Positions 1-7,609 of a DNA stretch of 64,000 bases are shown here, in pieces. The notes under the pieces were generated by a model, which worked only from the letters and a program-made list of their open reading frames with translations, was not told the DNA's origin and made no database searches. This DNA comes from Myxococcus eversor (GTDB taxonomy: Bacteria > Myxococcota > Myxococcia > Myxococcales > Myxococcaceae). The DNA is taken from NCBI RefSeq assembly GCF_010894455.1, contig NZ_JAAIXY010000027.1:1-64000 (forward strand), in the 5' to 3' direction. The stretch's first letter is position 1, and each line of letters begins with the position of its first letter. A program made the translations under genes and the position numbers.

Positions 1-323
1 TTTGGCGACAGGCGCGGCGGGGCTTCGGGACTCGCGAGCGGTGGCGCAGGTGGATGGGGGACGGGTGGCGGGGCGGGCGAGCCGGGCTCCGGTGGAAGCG
101 GGGGTTTCCGCCGGAGCCTGATTCACCTCGAAACGGGGGGCGGGGGAGGGGCCACGAAGAGGTGGCACGCGCGAGGACGTCCGCGCGCGGTGGGGGCAGG
201 GCAGTGCCAGGGCGACGACGTCACCTGGGAGGGAAAGGGGCCGCCGGAGCTGTCCGGTGGATGTCGGTTGGCAATGATGGGGACCGCGGAGCGTCGCGGC
301 GGGCTGGGGCGGGGAATCGACGC
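1..323. other. Left edge, no supported gene
   Basis: This stretch precedes the first supported start codon. Open frames run through it on both strands, but their translations are Arg/Gly/Pro-rich, low-complexity strings typical of non-coding frames in GC-rich DNA. I see no signal peptide, motif or convincing ribosome-binding site in it. It may hold the promoter of the gene starting at 324 or the end of a gene lying outside the window. Confidence 0.4.
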
Positions 324-938
324 ATGGGGATGTTGTCCACGGTGATGGCGCTGCTGTTCGTGCTGGTGGCGCGGGGGGCGCTGGCGGCGGATGGGGTGCA
401 GGTGCGCCGGAGGGCGGCACAGGACCCCGAACGACTGGCGCCCTTTGGCTTGATGCTGGACGCGGGGGTGACGGAGGGCGCGGGGCTGTCCGTCTCGTTC
501 AGTCCGACGCGGGTGGTGCGGCTGCACCTGGGGGCCACGCACAACGGCGTCCGTGCTGGCGCTCGCGCGGGGCTCACGTTGCTGCCCCTGCGCGGCAAGC
601 TGACGCCGGCCTTCAGCCTGGATGTCGGTCATGCGCAGCCCGCGGACGTGCAGGGCCTGGAGCGCAGGCTCGCGGACCTGTCATTGCCGCCGCTGCCGTC
701 GATGGAGCGCGTGGGCTACACGTACGCCAGCGCGCTCGTGGGGCTGGAGCTGCGCACGCCCGGGCGCCTCACCTTCTTCGTGCGCGGTGGCCTCAGCTTC
801 ATGGAGCTGTATGGCCCCAGCATGAAGGACCTGGACGAGTCGCTGCGCGGCTCGGTGGGGCCTGGAGAAGAGCGCTCGTGGATGCTGCGCACCGTGCGGC
901 CCACGGCGAAGCTGGGGTTCCTGCTGTCCTTCGGTTAG
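324..938 (+). CDS. Predicted secreted outer-membrane-type protein, unknown function
   Basis: The 204-residue product begins with a hydrophobic signal peptide (MGMLSTVMALLFVLVARGAL, then an Ala-rich cleavage region). I chose this start over the longer open frame because upstream residues are Arg/Gly-rich noise. The mature part alternates short hydrophobic and polar stretches with many Gly and aromatic residues (for example SVSFSPTRVVRLHLGA and RLTFFVRGGLSF), which suggests a small beta-barrel or beta-rich envelope protein. I do not recognise a family. It is convergent with the hydrolase gene that follows, and the two reading frames overlap by four bases at their ends. Confidence 0.55.
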   Translation: MGMLSTVMALLFVLVARGALAADGVQVRRRAAQDPERLAPFGLMLDAGVTEGAGLSVSFSPTRVVRLHLGATHNGVRAGARAGLTLLPLRGKLTPAFSLDVGHAQPADVQGLERRLADLSLPPLPSMERVGYTYASALVGLELRTPGRLTFFVRGGLSFMELYGPSMKDLDESLRGSVGPGEERSWMLRTVRPTAKLGFLLSFG

Positions 939-1903
939 CGGTGCGTCGCGAAGTACTCCAGCACCTGGTCTTCCGCCCAGAAGCGGGGACGGTGCGCGTG
1001 GCCCGCGACGAAGCCCACGTGTCCTCCATGCCGGGTCAACACCACGCTCAGGTGCGGATTGTCCTTCGCCGCGAGCGGGATGACAGGTGACTCCAGCATC
1101 GGGTCATCCTCGGCGCTGATGAGCAGCGTGGGCTTGCGGATGGCGTGCAGCCTCGGACCCGCGGAGGACTCGGCGTAGTAGTGCTCGGCGCTGTCGAAGC
1201 CGTGGAGCGGCGCGGTGACGGCATGGTCGAACGCGCGCACCGTGCGCGCCGCTTCCATGGCGCGGCCGTCGAAGGCGTTGGGGAAGCGCTTGAGCTTCGC
1301 GCGCGCCTTGCCCTTCAGCGTCCGCAGGAAGCGCTCCCGGTACACCAGGTGGATGGGACCGGGGCCATCCAGCTTCTTGCAGCAGGCGTCCAAATCGTAC
1401 GGCGCGCTGACGGACGCCGCGGCCTTCACCGGCGCGTCCTCGCCCTGGTCCTCCAGGAGCCGGCACAGCACGTTGGCGCCCAGGGAGAAGCCCACGGCGA
1501 ACAGCGGCCCGGTGGCCCGCTCGCGCAAGTCGCGCAGGAGGCCGAGCGCATCGTCGATGTGGCCCGAGTGGTACGTGCGCGCCAGCCGGTTGGGCTCACC
1601 GCTGCACGAGCGGAAGTTGAGCGCGGTGGCGCCCCAGCCGCGCTCCGCGGCGCCTCGGAGGATGGCGGTGATGTAGCCGGCCCGGGACGAGCTCTCCAGT
1701 CCGTGCAGCGCCACCACGTGCGGCGCGCCGGTGGGACCGTCGAAGGTGTCCAGGTCGACGAAGTCCCCGTCGGGAAGCTCGCGCCGCTCCCGCCTCAACG
1801 GAGGGACATGACGGGAACGCACGAGGTTCGCGTAGATGGTCTGCGCATGCTCGTTCGTCAGACCCGGCGCGGCGACGAAGGGTTCGGTCGGCTGGAAGTT
1901 CAC
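935..1903 (-). CDS. YheT-family alpha/beta hydrolase
   Basis: The protein has the alpha/beta-hydrolase fold signature of the YheT/UPF0017 group: an HGLESS oxyanion segment, the nucleophile elbow GFSLGANVL, the late acid region (ISAEDDP) and a final His-rich segment (TRHGGHVGF). Such enzymes hydrolyse ester-type small molecules; the substrate is unknown. I prefer the GTG start at 1903 (VNFQPTEPF), which has a GGAG a few bases upstream. An ATG at 1960 would add a low-complexity Arg/Pro stretch overlapping the upstream gene. It is cotranscribed, by spacing, with the Cys-cluster gene upstream. Confidence 0.85.
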   Translation of the reverse strand: MNFQPTEPFVAAPGLTNEHAQTIYANLVRSRHVPPLRRERRELPDGDFVDLDTFDGPTGAPHVVALHGLESSSRAGYITAILRGAAERGWGATALNFRSCSGEPNRLARTYHSGHIDDALGLLRDLRERATGPLFAVGFSLGANVLCRLLEDQGEDAPVKAAASVSAPYDLDACCKKLDGPGPIHLVYRERFLRTLKGKARAKLKRFPNAFDGRAMEAARTVRAFDHAVTAPLHGFDSAEHYYAESSAGPRLHAIRKPTLLISAEDDPMLESPVIPLAAKDNPHLSVVLTRHGGHVGFVAGHAHRPRFWAEDQVLEYFATHR

Positions 1904-1956
1904 GGCTCCGGGATAGCCCCGTCGGGGGGACGGGGACAAGGGCCGTGCCGCGCGCT

Positions 1957-2307
1957 TCACCGGGGCCGTTCGCCACCGGGCGCTTCGGTGGGGGACGGCG
2001 CGGCTTGCGCGGGCGACGTCTGGAGTCGGGCCCGCTTCATGGAGGCACAGCCCTGCTTCTTCACGGCCCGAGCCTCGTCGGTGAGCCCGAAGAGGGCCAG
2101 GTACTTGTCCACGCGCTCTTCCAGCGTGGGGGCCTCGATGAGCTTGCAGACCTCATCCGCCTGGTAGTCGCGGCAGATGTTCGGCCGGTTCTCGTACACG
2201 GAGCAGAGGTTGTCCTGGGTGAGGTGCGGGCAGCGCAGCCCCAGCGGCTTGTCGAGCGCGGCGATGTCCGGCGCCACGCAGCAGGCGCCGCAGAGTGTGC
2301 ATTCCAT
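1957..2307 (-). CDS. YkgJ-type cysteine-cluster protein
   Basis: This short protein (116 residues) opens with MECTLCGACC and carries further Cys at RCPHL, LCSVY, NICRDY and EVCKL. That spacing is typical of the YkgJ/UPF0153 zinc- or iron-chelating family, where the cysteines are thought to bind a metal or Fe-S centre. The start at 2307 is favoured by a GGAGGA about ten bases upstream; an in-frame extension to 2400 is possible but unsupported. It lies just downstream of the zinc-ribbon gene on the same strand. The biochemical role of the family is not established. Confidence 0.8.
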   Translation of the reverse strand: MECTLCGACCVAPDIAALDKPLGLRCPHLTQDNLCSVYENRPNICRDYQADEVCKLIEAPTLEERVDKYLALFGLTDEARAVKKQGCASMKRARLQTSPAQAAPSPTEAPGGERPR

Positions 2308-2327
2308 GGGGGCAGGTCCTCCGGCAC

Positions 2328-3476
2328 TCAACGTGGGACGACCTTCTTCAAATCCCCGGAGTTCGTCACCGTGACGATGACTCCCTGGCCCTTCTTCCAC
2401 GACAGGAAGTCCCGCTCGGCCTTGGGCACGAGCACGGTCTCCTTCACGCCGTCATCCTCGTAGCGGATGTGCACGGCGTACTCCTCCGAGCGGTGCTGCC
2501 GGTCCGTGGCGCCGGGCTGGAGCGAGGGCCACGCGGGCTTGCCGTCCTGTCCCGTCGCCTCGCGCCGGTCCACCTGCTTCCACTCGTAGGTGTCATACGT
2601 GCACTCGCGTGCGTAGACGGGCTCGTTGCGGTAGCGCGTCTCGTTCTGACAGTCCTCGTAACTCTCGTTGCAGTACCTGGTGATATCCTCGCAGACCTCC
2701 TCGACGAAGCCGTTGCCCTTGTCCCGGCGGCGGCACTTCTCCTCGGTGCCGCACGCCACCCGGCGCGTCTTGGAGCGGCACACCCGCTCCGTCCCGTCCG
2801 CCACCTTGCGCGTGCCCCGCTGGCGCTCCACGCAGTCGCGCACGTTGTCCACGCCCGCCACTTCTCCCGAGCCGTTGACGGGCATGCGCGCGCTGACCCG
2901 GCTCAACTGGTCCGCCCAGCCCGTCTTCCGCACGGGCGTGAAGCGCTCCTGCGTCACGGCGACCTTCCACGACGTCCCCGTGACTTCGCCGGTGAAGTCA
3001 TGCGTGGCCCGGGCCCACATGCCGTACAGGCCCGAGCCGAAGCAGCACGTGAAGAGCACCCCCAGGAACAGCCACTTCTTGAGGGAGCGCGGCTTCGTCT
3101 CCGGAGGCGGAGGGGCGGGAGGCTTTCGCGCGGGCGTCTCAAACGCCTGGAGCGGAGCGGCCTTCGCATCCGCCGAGCGCTCCGCGCCGCAGTGCTTGCA
3201 CCGGAGCTGGTCTCCTCGATTCGCGGCGCCACAGAAGGCGCAGAACCAGTCCTCGCCCGCGCCGGCAATCTCCAGCGCCTTGTCGTCCGTCACGCCCTCG
3301 CGCAGGGACTTGCCGCTCTCCGCGTCCACGTCGCCAAAGTCGAAGTCCGACTCGTCGCCCGTCAGCTCGCGGGGGTTGTTGCAGTTCGGGCAGCGCTTGT
3401 GCCGGGCCAGGATGTCCTTGGCGTCGCAGGACGTGCAGTTCCAGGTGCCCTCGATGATGCGCGTGCGCTTGGCCAT
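2328..3476 (-). CDS. Zinc-ribbon protein with membrane anchor and Cys-rich outer domain
   Basis: The 382-residue product has two N-terminal zinc ribbons, the first with CTSC and CPNC (residues ~14-33) and the second with CAFC and CKHC (~78-97). An Ala/Pro linker follows, then one transmembrane segment (LFLGVLFTCCFGSGLYGMW, ~135-155). The C-terminal part (~160-380) is rich in Cys paired with Arg, Glu and Tyr (CVERQRG, RVCRSKTRRVACGTEEKC, CNESYEDC) and would lie outside the cytoplasm, where the cysteines could form disulfides. No enzymatic motif is visible. It may sense or tether something across the membrane, but this is speculation. Confidence 0.75.
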   Translation of the reverse strand: MAKRTRIIEGTWNCTSCDAKDILARHKRCPNCNNPRELTGDESDFDFGDVDAESGKSLREGVTDDKALEIAGAGEDWFCAFCGAANRGDQLRCKHCGAERSADAKAAPLQAFETPARKPPAPPPPETKPRSLKKWLFLGVLFTCCFGSGLYGMWARATHDFTGEVTGTSWKVAVTQERFTPVRKTGWADQLSRVSARMPVNGSGEVAGVDNVRDCVERQRGTRKVADGTERVCRSKTRRVACGTEEKCRRRDKGNGFVEEVCEDITRYCNESYEDCQNETRYRNEPVYARECTYDTYEWKQVDRREATGQDGKPAWPSLQPGATDRQHRSEEYAVHIRYEDDGVKETVLVPKAERDFLSWKKGQGVIVTVTNSGDLKKVVPR

Positions 3477-3496
3477 GCGCGCATCCTAGCCGTGCG

Positions 3497-4492
3497 TCAC
3501 ACCCAGAGGGCGCGGGAGAACGCGACCCGCTCGGCCGGCGGCAGGCCGGGACGCAGGGGCCGCAGCATGGGCAGCGAGCCGTCTCGTGGGACGCGGAGGG
3601 CCCCGGACACCCGCGCCACCCAGGGCAGCGTGGCGGGCTCCTCCCAGATGACCACGCGCCCAAGGCCCGCCCGGTGGGCCACGCCGCGCGCGGCCTCCAG
3701 CAGGGCGGCGGCGTCCTCCACCGACTCCGCGTCGAGCAGCAGCACCACCAACTCGCCGTACCGGGCCATCATCGCCCACAGCGCGGTGGAGTTTCCCACC
3801 GTCGCGCCGCACGCCTCGGGCCGCGGCCTGCGCAAGAGCTCCGAGTAGATGCGCTCCCGCTCCAGGTGCCAGTCCACCTGCGCGGCGCTCGGCCAGAGGA
3901 GGAAGGGCACGTCCGGACGCTGGATGCGCGCCATGACCTGGGGCACGTCGCCGTCGCACAGGAGCGCGTCCACCGCGTGCGTGGACAGGCCTCCCACCGC
4001 GGACAGGTGCCAGTCCCACGAGGGGGCCTCGCGATAGCCGGAGCGGCGGTAGAGCGGAGCGCCGACGTCGGAGAAGAGGAGGGCGGCGTGGTGGCTCGCG
4101 GACTCCTGCTCCAGCCGGGAGGCGACGGCGTCCATCAGCCGCGTCGCATGGCCATGGCCGCGCAGCGCGGACTCCGTGAAGACGCTGGCGATGGCCTGAC
4201 TGACTCCGCGCGAGGACTCGCCGTCGGGGCCGCGCAGGTAGCTGTCGGTGTGGAACGTCTCGCACGAGGCCAGCACCCGGGCCTCGTCGTCGAGCCACAG
4301 CCAGGTGCGCATCCCCTCCCGACACCACGGGTGGGCGCGCAGCCGCAGCTCGCGTTGGTGGAACTGCTCCACGGTGAGCGGCGAGCCCCAGGCGGCGTGG
4401 GTGACGCGGTCCCGTTCGGCTTTCTGCGCATCGGTGGCGAGGGCCAGGTGCATGTCCGTGCCAACGTAGCGCCACCCAGGCGTCGCGCGCAT
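3497..4492 (-). CDS. GNAT acetyltransferase, LYC1-like
   Basis: The acetyl-CoA-binding motif of GNAT enzymes is visible as LRGHGHATRLMDAV, preceded by the acceptor-side strand ASCETFHTDSYL. The C-terminal half (VDWHLERERIY, LWAMMARYGELVVLLLDAE, RVVIWEEP) resembles the second domain of fungal LYC1-type lysine acetyltransferases, so the protein is about twice the length of a simple GNAT. The substrate is unknown. A second possible start is the Met at 4453. The gene lies 20 bases upstream of the zinc-ribbon gene on the same strand. Confidence 0.75.
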   Translation of the reverse strand: MRATPGWRYVGTDMHLALATDAQKAERDRVTHAAWGSPLTVEQFHQRELRLRAHPWCREGMRTWLWLDDEARVLASCETFHTDSYLRGPDGESSRGVSQAIASVFTESALRGHGHATRLMDAVASRLEQESASHHAALLFSDVGAPLYRRSGYREAPSWDWHLSAVGGLSTHAVDALLCDGDVPQVMARIQRPDVPFLLWPSAAQVDWHLERERIYSELLRRPRPEACGATVGNSTALWAMMARYGELVVLLLDAESVEDAAALLEAARGVAHRAGLGRVVIWEEPATLPWVARVSGALRVPRDGSLPMLRPLRPGLPPAERVAFSRALWV

Positions 4493-4516
4493 CCACCCGG
4501 AAGGCTCGGGTTCGAC

Positions 4517-5182
4517 TTACAGGAAGGTGGTGTACGGGAAGCGGACGTGGAGCTGGAGGTACGCCTGGCCCACGTGGAAGATGCCGTCGCGCACCCGGTC
4601 CGGCATGCCCAGGCTGCCCAGCTCCTGGGGCACGTAGAGCGCGGACTCCCAGCCCAGGCTGACGAGGAAGTTCTTGGAGAACTGCAGCTCCAGGTCCACG
4701 CCCAGCTCGGCGCCCGGCCGGAGGAAGTGCGTATTCGCCAGCGTGTCCGAGTACAGGTACGCATACGTCAACAGCAGCCCGCCCCCCACGGCCAGCCGCA
4801 CCGGGCCGTCCGTCAGCGGCAGCCCCAGGCCCAGCGGCTTCCAGGTGACGCCGTACATGCCGGTGTTCTTCAGCTTGGGGGAGATGATGAACGAGTCGGG
4901 GATGAAGATGGACGGGGAGATGCGGACCTCGTCCACGCTCTTCGCGTACTTCCGGTAGCTCTTGGGAATGGCGCGCTGGTTCTTCTTCAGCCAGTCCTTG
5001 TCCAGCACCGCCTCCACGGAGAGCTTCACGCCGGTGTGGATGGGCTGGTCGTCGAAGACGGGGCCGAAGAACATGTACGCGGCGGGCCCCACGCCCACGT
5101 CCACCGGCACGGTGACGCGCTGGGCGGCGGCGAGTGCGGGCAAAAGCAGCGTGCACAGCAACGCGAAGCGGGCGGTGCTCAT
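4517..5182 (-). CDS. Predicted outer-membrane beta-barrel protein
   Basis: The protein (221 residues) begins with a clean signal peptide (MSTARFALLCTLLLPALAAA, then QR). The mature chain is Gly/Pro/aromatic-rich and ends in an aromatic-hydrophobic strand (LQLHVRFPYTTFL), typical of beta-barrel outer-membrane proteins. I cannot name a family. It is encoded 24 bases upstream of the acetyltransferase gene on the same strand and is divergent from the DUF481 gene. Confidence 0.65.
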   Translation of the reverse strand: MSTARFALLCTLLLPALAAAQRVTVPVDVGVGPAAYMFFGPVFDDQPIHTGVKLSVEAVLDKDWLKKNQRAIPKSYRKYAKSVDEVRISPSIFIPDSFIISPKLKNTGMYGVTWKPLGLGLPLTDGPVRLAVGGGLLLTYAYLYSDTLANTHFLRPGAELGVDLELQFSKNFLVSLGWESALYVPQELGSLGMPDRVRDGIFHVGQAYLQLHVRFPYTTFL

Positions 5183-5366
5183 GGGATGCGAATCTCCTGG
5201 GTGAAGCGGGCCCCCCCGGAATTAAGCACAACCACGACAATCAACCATTGCCGCACGCCGCGTGTTTGAAGCAGGAAGGGAGCCGCGCCGGCCCCGGGGG
5301 CGGCGAAGGACGCCTGGTGCGCTCCGGGACTCTGTCCGCCGGCACCGCGAGAACCTTGGAGAACCG

Positions 5367-6377
5367 ATGCTTTCCGCAGCCCTCTTGATTGCCACGTCCC
5401 TGCAGGCCCAGACGCCCGCGCCCGCCGCTCCCGCCCAGGAGCCCGCCGCGCAGGCCATCCCCGTCGCCGCCACGCCGGAGGAGCGCATCGCCGCCGCCGC
5501 CGAGCGCGCCGCCGCTGCCGCCGAGCGCGCCGCCGAGGCCAGCGCCCGCGCCGCCGAGGCCGCCGAGCGCGCTGTGAGCATCGCCGCCGGTGCCACGCCC
5601 CAGGCCGCCGCCGCGCCGGACGCCACTGCCGCCGCTGCCGCCGCCGCCGCCGCGAAGAAGAAGGAGGAGTGGGACATCGTCGTGGGCCTGGGCCTCATCT
5701 CCCTGACGGGCAACGCGTCCACGCTGACGTTCAGCGGCCTGGCCAGCGCGTCGCGCACCACCGAGCACTGGATTTATGGCGTGAAGGCCTTCGGCAACTA
5801 CGGCCGCAGCCGTCCGCCGGAAGTGACGGGGGATGAGGCGGAGTCGCAGCTGGTGGCGCTCAACGCGGGCATCGAGCTGCGCGGGGACAGGCGCTTCACG
5901 AAGATGCTCAGCGGCTACCTCCTGGCGGGGGCGCTGACGGACCACGTGGGCAGCGTCGAGTCGCGGACCTCCGGTGAAGGCGGTCTCGGCGTCCTCTGGT
6001 GGGACGAGAAGTCGAAGGACGAGCGCGAGTCCTACCTGCGCACGGACCTCGCCTTCCGCTACGCGCGCGAGACGCGCTTCCAGTACTACCCGTCGCGGAT
6101 GGATTTGCCGGACGTGGACCTGGGCGGCCCGCGCTTTGGCGTGGCCTTCCGCTACGGCATCACCAAGGAGGTCCTCCTGAAGGAGGACGCGGAGGTGCTG
6201 CTGAGCGTCATCGGTGACTCCCGCGTGCTGGCCAACAGCCAGACGCAGCTCGCGGTGAGCCTGACGGAGGCGCTGTCCCTGGGTGTCAGCTTCCTGGTGA
6301 AGCACGACAGCAAGCCGCCCGAGGGCAAGGTCTCCACGGACACCGCGCTGGCCTTCAACCTCGAAGTCGCGCTCTAG
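5367..6377 (+). CDS. DUF481-type outer-membrane protein with Ala-rich coiled coil
   Basis: The product (336 residues) starts with a signal peptide (MLSAALLIATSLQAQ), then an Ala/Glu/Arg heptad-like region (EERIAAAAERAAAAAERAA, ~30-75) that should form a periplasmic coiled coil. A beta-barrel domain of the DUF481 type follows (WDIVVGLGLISLTGNAST ... LGVSFLVKHDSKPPEGK ... LAFNLEVAL). The LTGNA start and the closing KHDSKPPEGKVSTDT motif are characteristic of the family, whose function is unknown. The ATG at 5367 has a TTGGAG about 8 bases upstream and gives the signal peptide; a longer frame would add an Arg-rich tail. It is convergent with the oxidase operon. Confidence 0.8.
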   Translation: MLSAALLIATSLQAQTPAPAAPAQEPAAQAIPVAATPEERIAAAAERAAAAAERAAEASARAAEAAERAVSIAAGATPQAAAAPDATAAAAAAAAAKKKEEWDIVVGLGLISLTGNASTLTFSGLASASRTTEHWIYGVKAFGNYGRSRPPEVTGDEAESQLVALNAGIELRGDRRFTKMLSGYLLAGALTDHVGSVESRTSGEGGLGVLWWDEKSKDERESYLRTDLAFRYARETRFQYYPSRMDLPDVDLGGPRFGVAFRYGITKEVLLKEDAEVLLSVIGDSRVLANSQTQLAVSLTEALSLGVSFLVKHDSKPPEGKVSTDTALAFNLEVAL

Positions 6378-6397
6378 CCCGCCGTCAAAAGCAACGC

Positions 6398-6425
6398 GGC
6401 GCCGGGGAAGTTCTCCCTCGGCGCC
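6398..6425. terminator. Hairpin between convergent DUF481 and coxD genes
   Basis: A perfect 7-base inverted repeat (GGCGCCG at 6398 and CGGCGCC at 6419) with additional inner pairing sits midway between two convergent genes. An A-rich patch lies on its left (CAAAAGC, about 6386), which reads as T-rich on the minus strand. It could end the long oxidase transcript and perhaps both directions. Confidence 0.45.
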
Positions 6426-6471
6426 GAGCGGTTGAAGCAGGGGGCCTCCCGTGAAGGAAGACCCCGGGTGT

Positions 6472-6930
6472 TCAGTGGTGACCCGGTTCCGGAGTCTCCG
6501 GCGTGTCCTTCGTCTGGTGCGGCCGCAGCCCGCCACCGAACCGGCCGCGCTGCGCGCCCGTGCCGATATCGGGGGGCTGCAGGTCGCTGTACTGCGAGCC
6601 GGGCGGGTTGGCGCCGCGGAAGCGCGTGCCGAGGTCCGCCATCGGGATGGCGAGCATCAGCACCACGAAGACGATGGAGACGCCGAACACGATTCGGTTG
6701 GCGCCCCGGTGCTCGGACAGGTGCATGAAGTACAGCGCGACGAGCGTGCCCTTCACGGTGGCGATGACGAGCGCGAGCAGCAGGCCGAAGGACGGCAGGT
6801 GCATGCGGCCGGTGACGACGGTGACGACCGTCAGCACCAGCAGGACACCCCAGATGAGCCAGTAGCGGCCCGCTCCGTGGTGCTCGTGCATGTTCTTCTC
6901 TTCCTGATGGGATTCGTTGGCGATGGCCAT
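6472..6930 (-). CDS. coxD: Cytochrome c oxidase subunit IV (caa3 type)
   Basis: This 152-residue membrane protein has three hydrophobic helices (YWLIWGVLLVLTVVTVVTG, LLLALVIATVKGTLVALYFM and IVFGVSIVFVVLMLAIPMAD). The VKGTLVALYFMHL stretch is the hallmark of the prokaryotic cytochrome oxidase subunit IV family. The N-terminus is His/Glu-rich (MHEHHG) and the C-terminus is a polar tail. It is the last gene of the act-cox operon, 13 bases after coxC. The subunit is small and probably stabilises the oxidase. Confidence 0.9.
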   Translation of the reverse strand: MAIANESHQEEKNMHEHHGAGRYWLIWGVLLVLTVVTVVTGRMHLPSFGLLLALVIATVKGTLVALYFMHLSEHRGANRIVFGVSIVFVVLMLAIPMADLGTRFRGANPPGSQYSDLQPPDIGTGAQRGRFGGGLRPHQTKDTPETPEPGHH

Positions 6931-6943
6931 GGTGGTGTCGCCC

Positions 6944-7609
6944 TCAGACCAGGTACAGCATGGGGAACAGGAAGATCCACACCAGGTCGACGAGGTGCCA
7001 GTACATGCTGCCCAGCTCGACCATCGTGTAGTTGTTGGGGCCGAAGTCCTTCTTCTTGAACGCCCGGACCATCGCCACCGCCAGCACCGTCATGCCGATG
7101 ACGACGTGCAGCGCGTGCAGCGCCGTCGAGCAGAAGTAGACCGTGAAGTAGAGGGTGATGCCAGGCATCTGCATCCCCTCGTAGAAGTAGTACCGGCCCG
7201 GCAGGGTCCCGATGTGGAACTTGTGCGCGTACTCGAAGTACTTGATGACGAGGAAGCCCAGCGCCATCACCAGGGTGAGCGCGAACATCACGCCCACCAT
7301 CTTGTTCTTGCCCTCCTTGGCGTAGTGCACCGCGAGCGCCGCGGTCAGCGAGGAGGTGATGAGGACGATGGTGTTCACCGTGCCCATCGTCAGGTCCAGG
7401 CTGCGGCTGCCGGCCGCCCACGCCTCCGGGAAGAGGAAGCGGTAGCAGCCGTAGCAGACGAACAGGCCGGCGAAGAGCAGGATTTCCGTCGCCAGGAACA
7501 GCCACATGCCCAGACGGGCGGCATGGTTCTGGACCTCGAGCGACGCGAAGTGCTCCGCCAGGCGCGGCACGTTGGCCGTGCCGTCGGCGGTGTGGGCGCT
7601 AGACTGCAT
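6944..7609 (-). CDS. coxC: Cytochrome c oxidase subunit III
   Basis: The 221-residue protein has five clear transmembrane helices. It carries subunit III signatures, including LGMWLFLATEILLFAGLF near the N-terminus and the terminal MYWHLVDLVWIFLFPMLYL segment. Subunit III contains no redox centre and supports sustained proton pumping by subunit I. The short five-helix form suits bacterial caa3 enzymes. Its start overlaps the end of coxA by 11 bases, so translation is probably coupled. Confidence 0.95.
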   Translation of the reverse strand: MQSSAHTADGTANVPRLAEHFASLEVQNHAARLGMWLFLATEILLFAGLFVCYGCYRFLFPEAWAAGSRSLDLTMGTVNTIVLITSSLTAALAVHYAKEGKNKMVGVMFALTLVMALGFLVIKYFEYAHKFHIGTLPGRYYFYEGMQMPGITLYFTVYFCSTALHALHVVIGMTVLAVAMVRAFKKKDFGPNNYTMVELGSMYWHLVDLVWIFLFPMLYLV

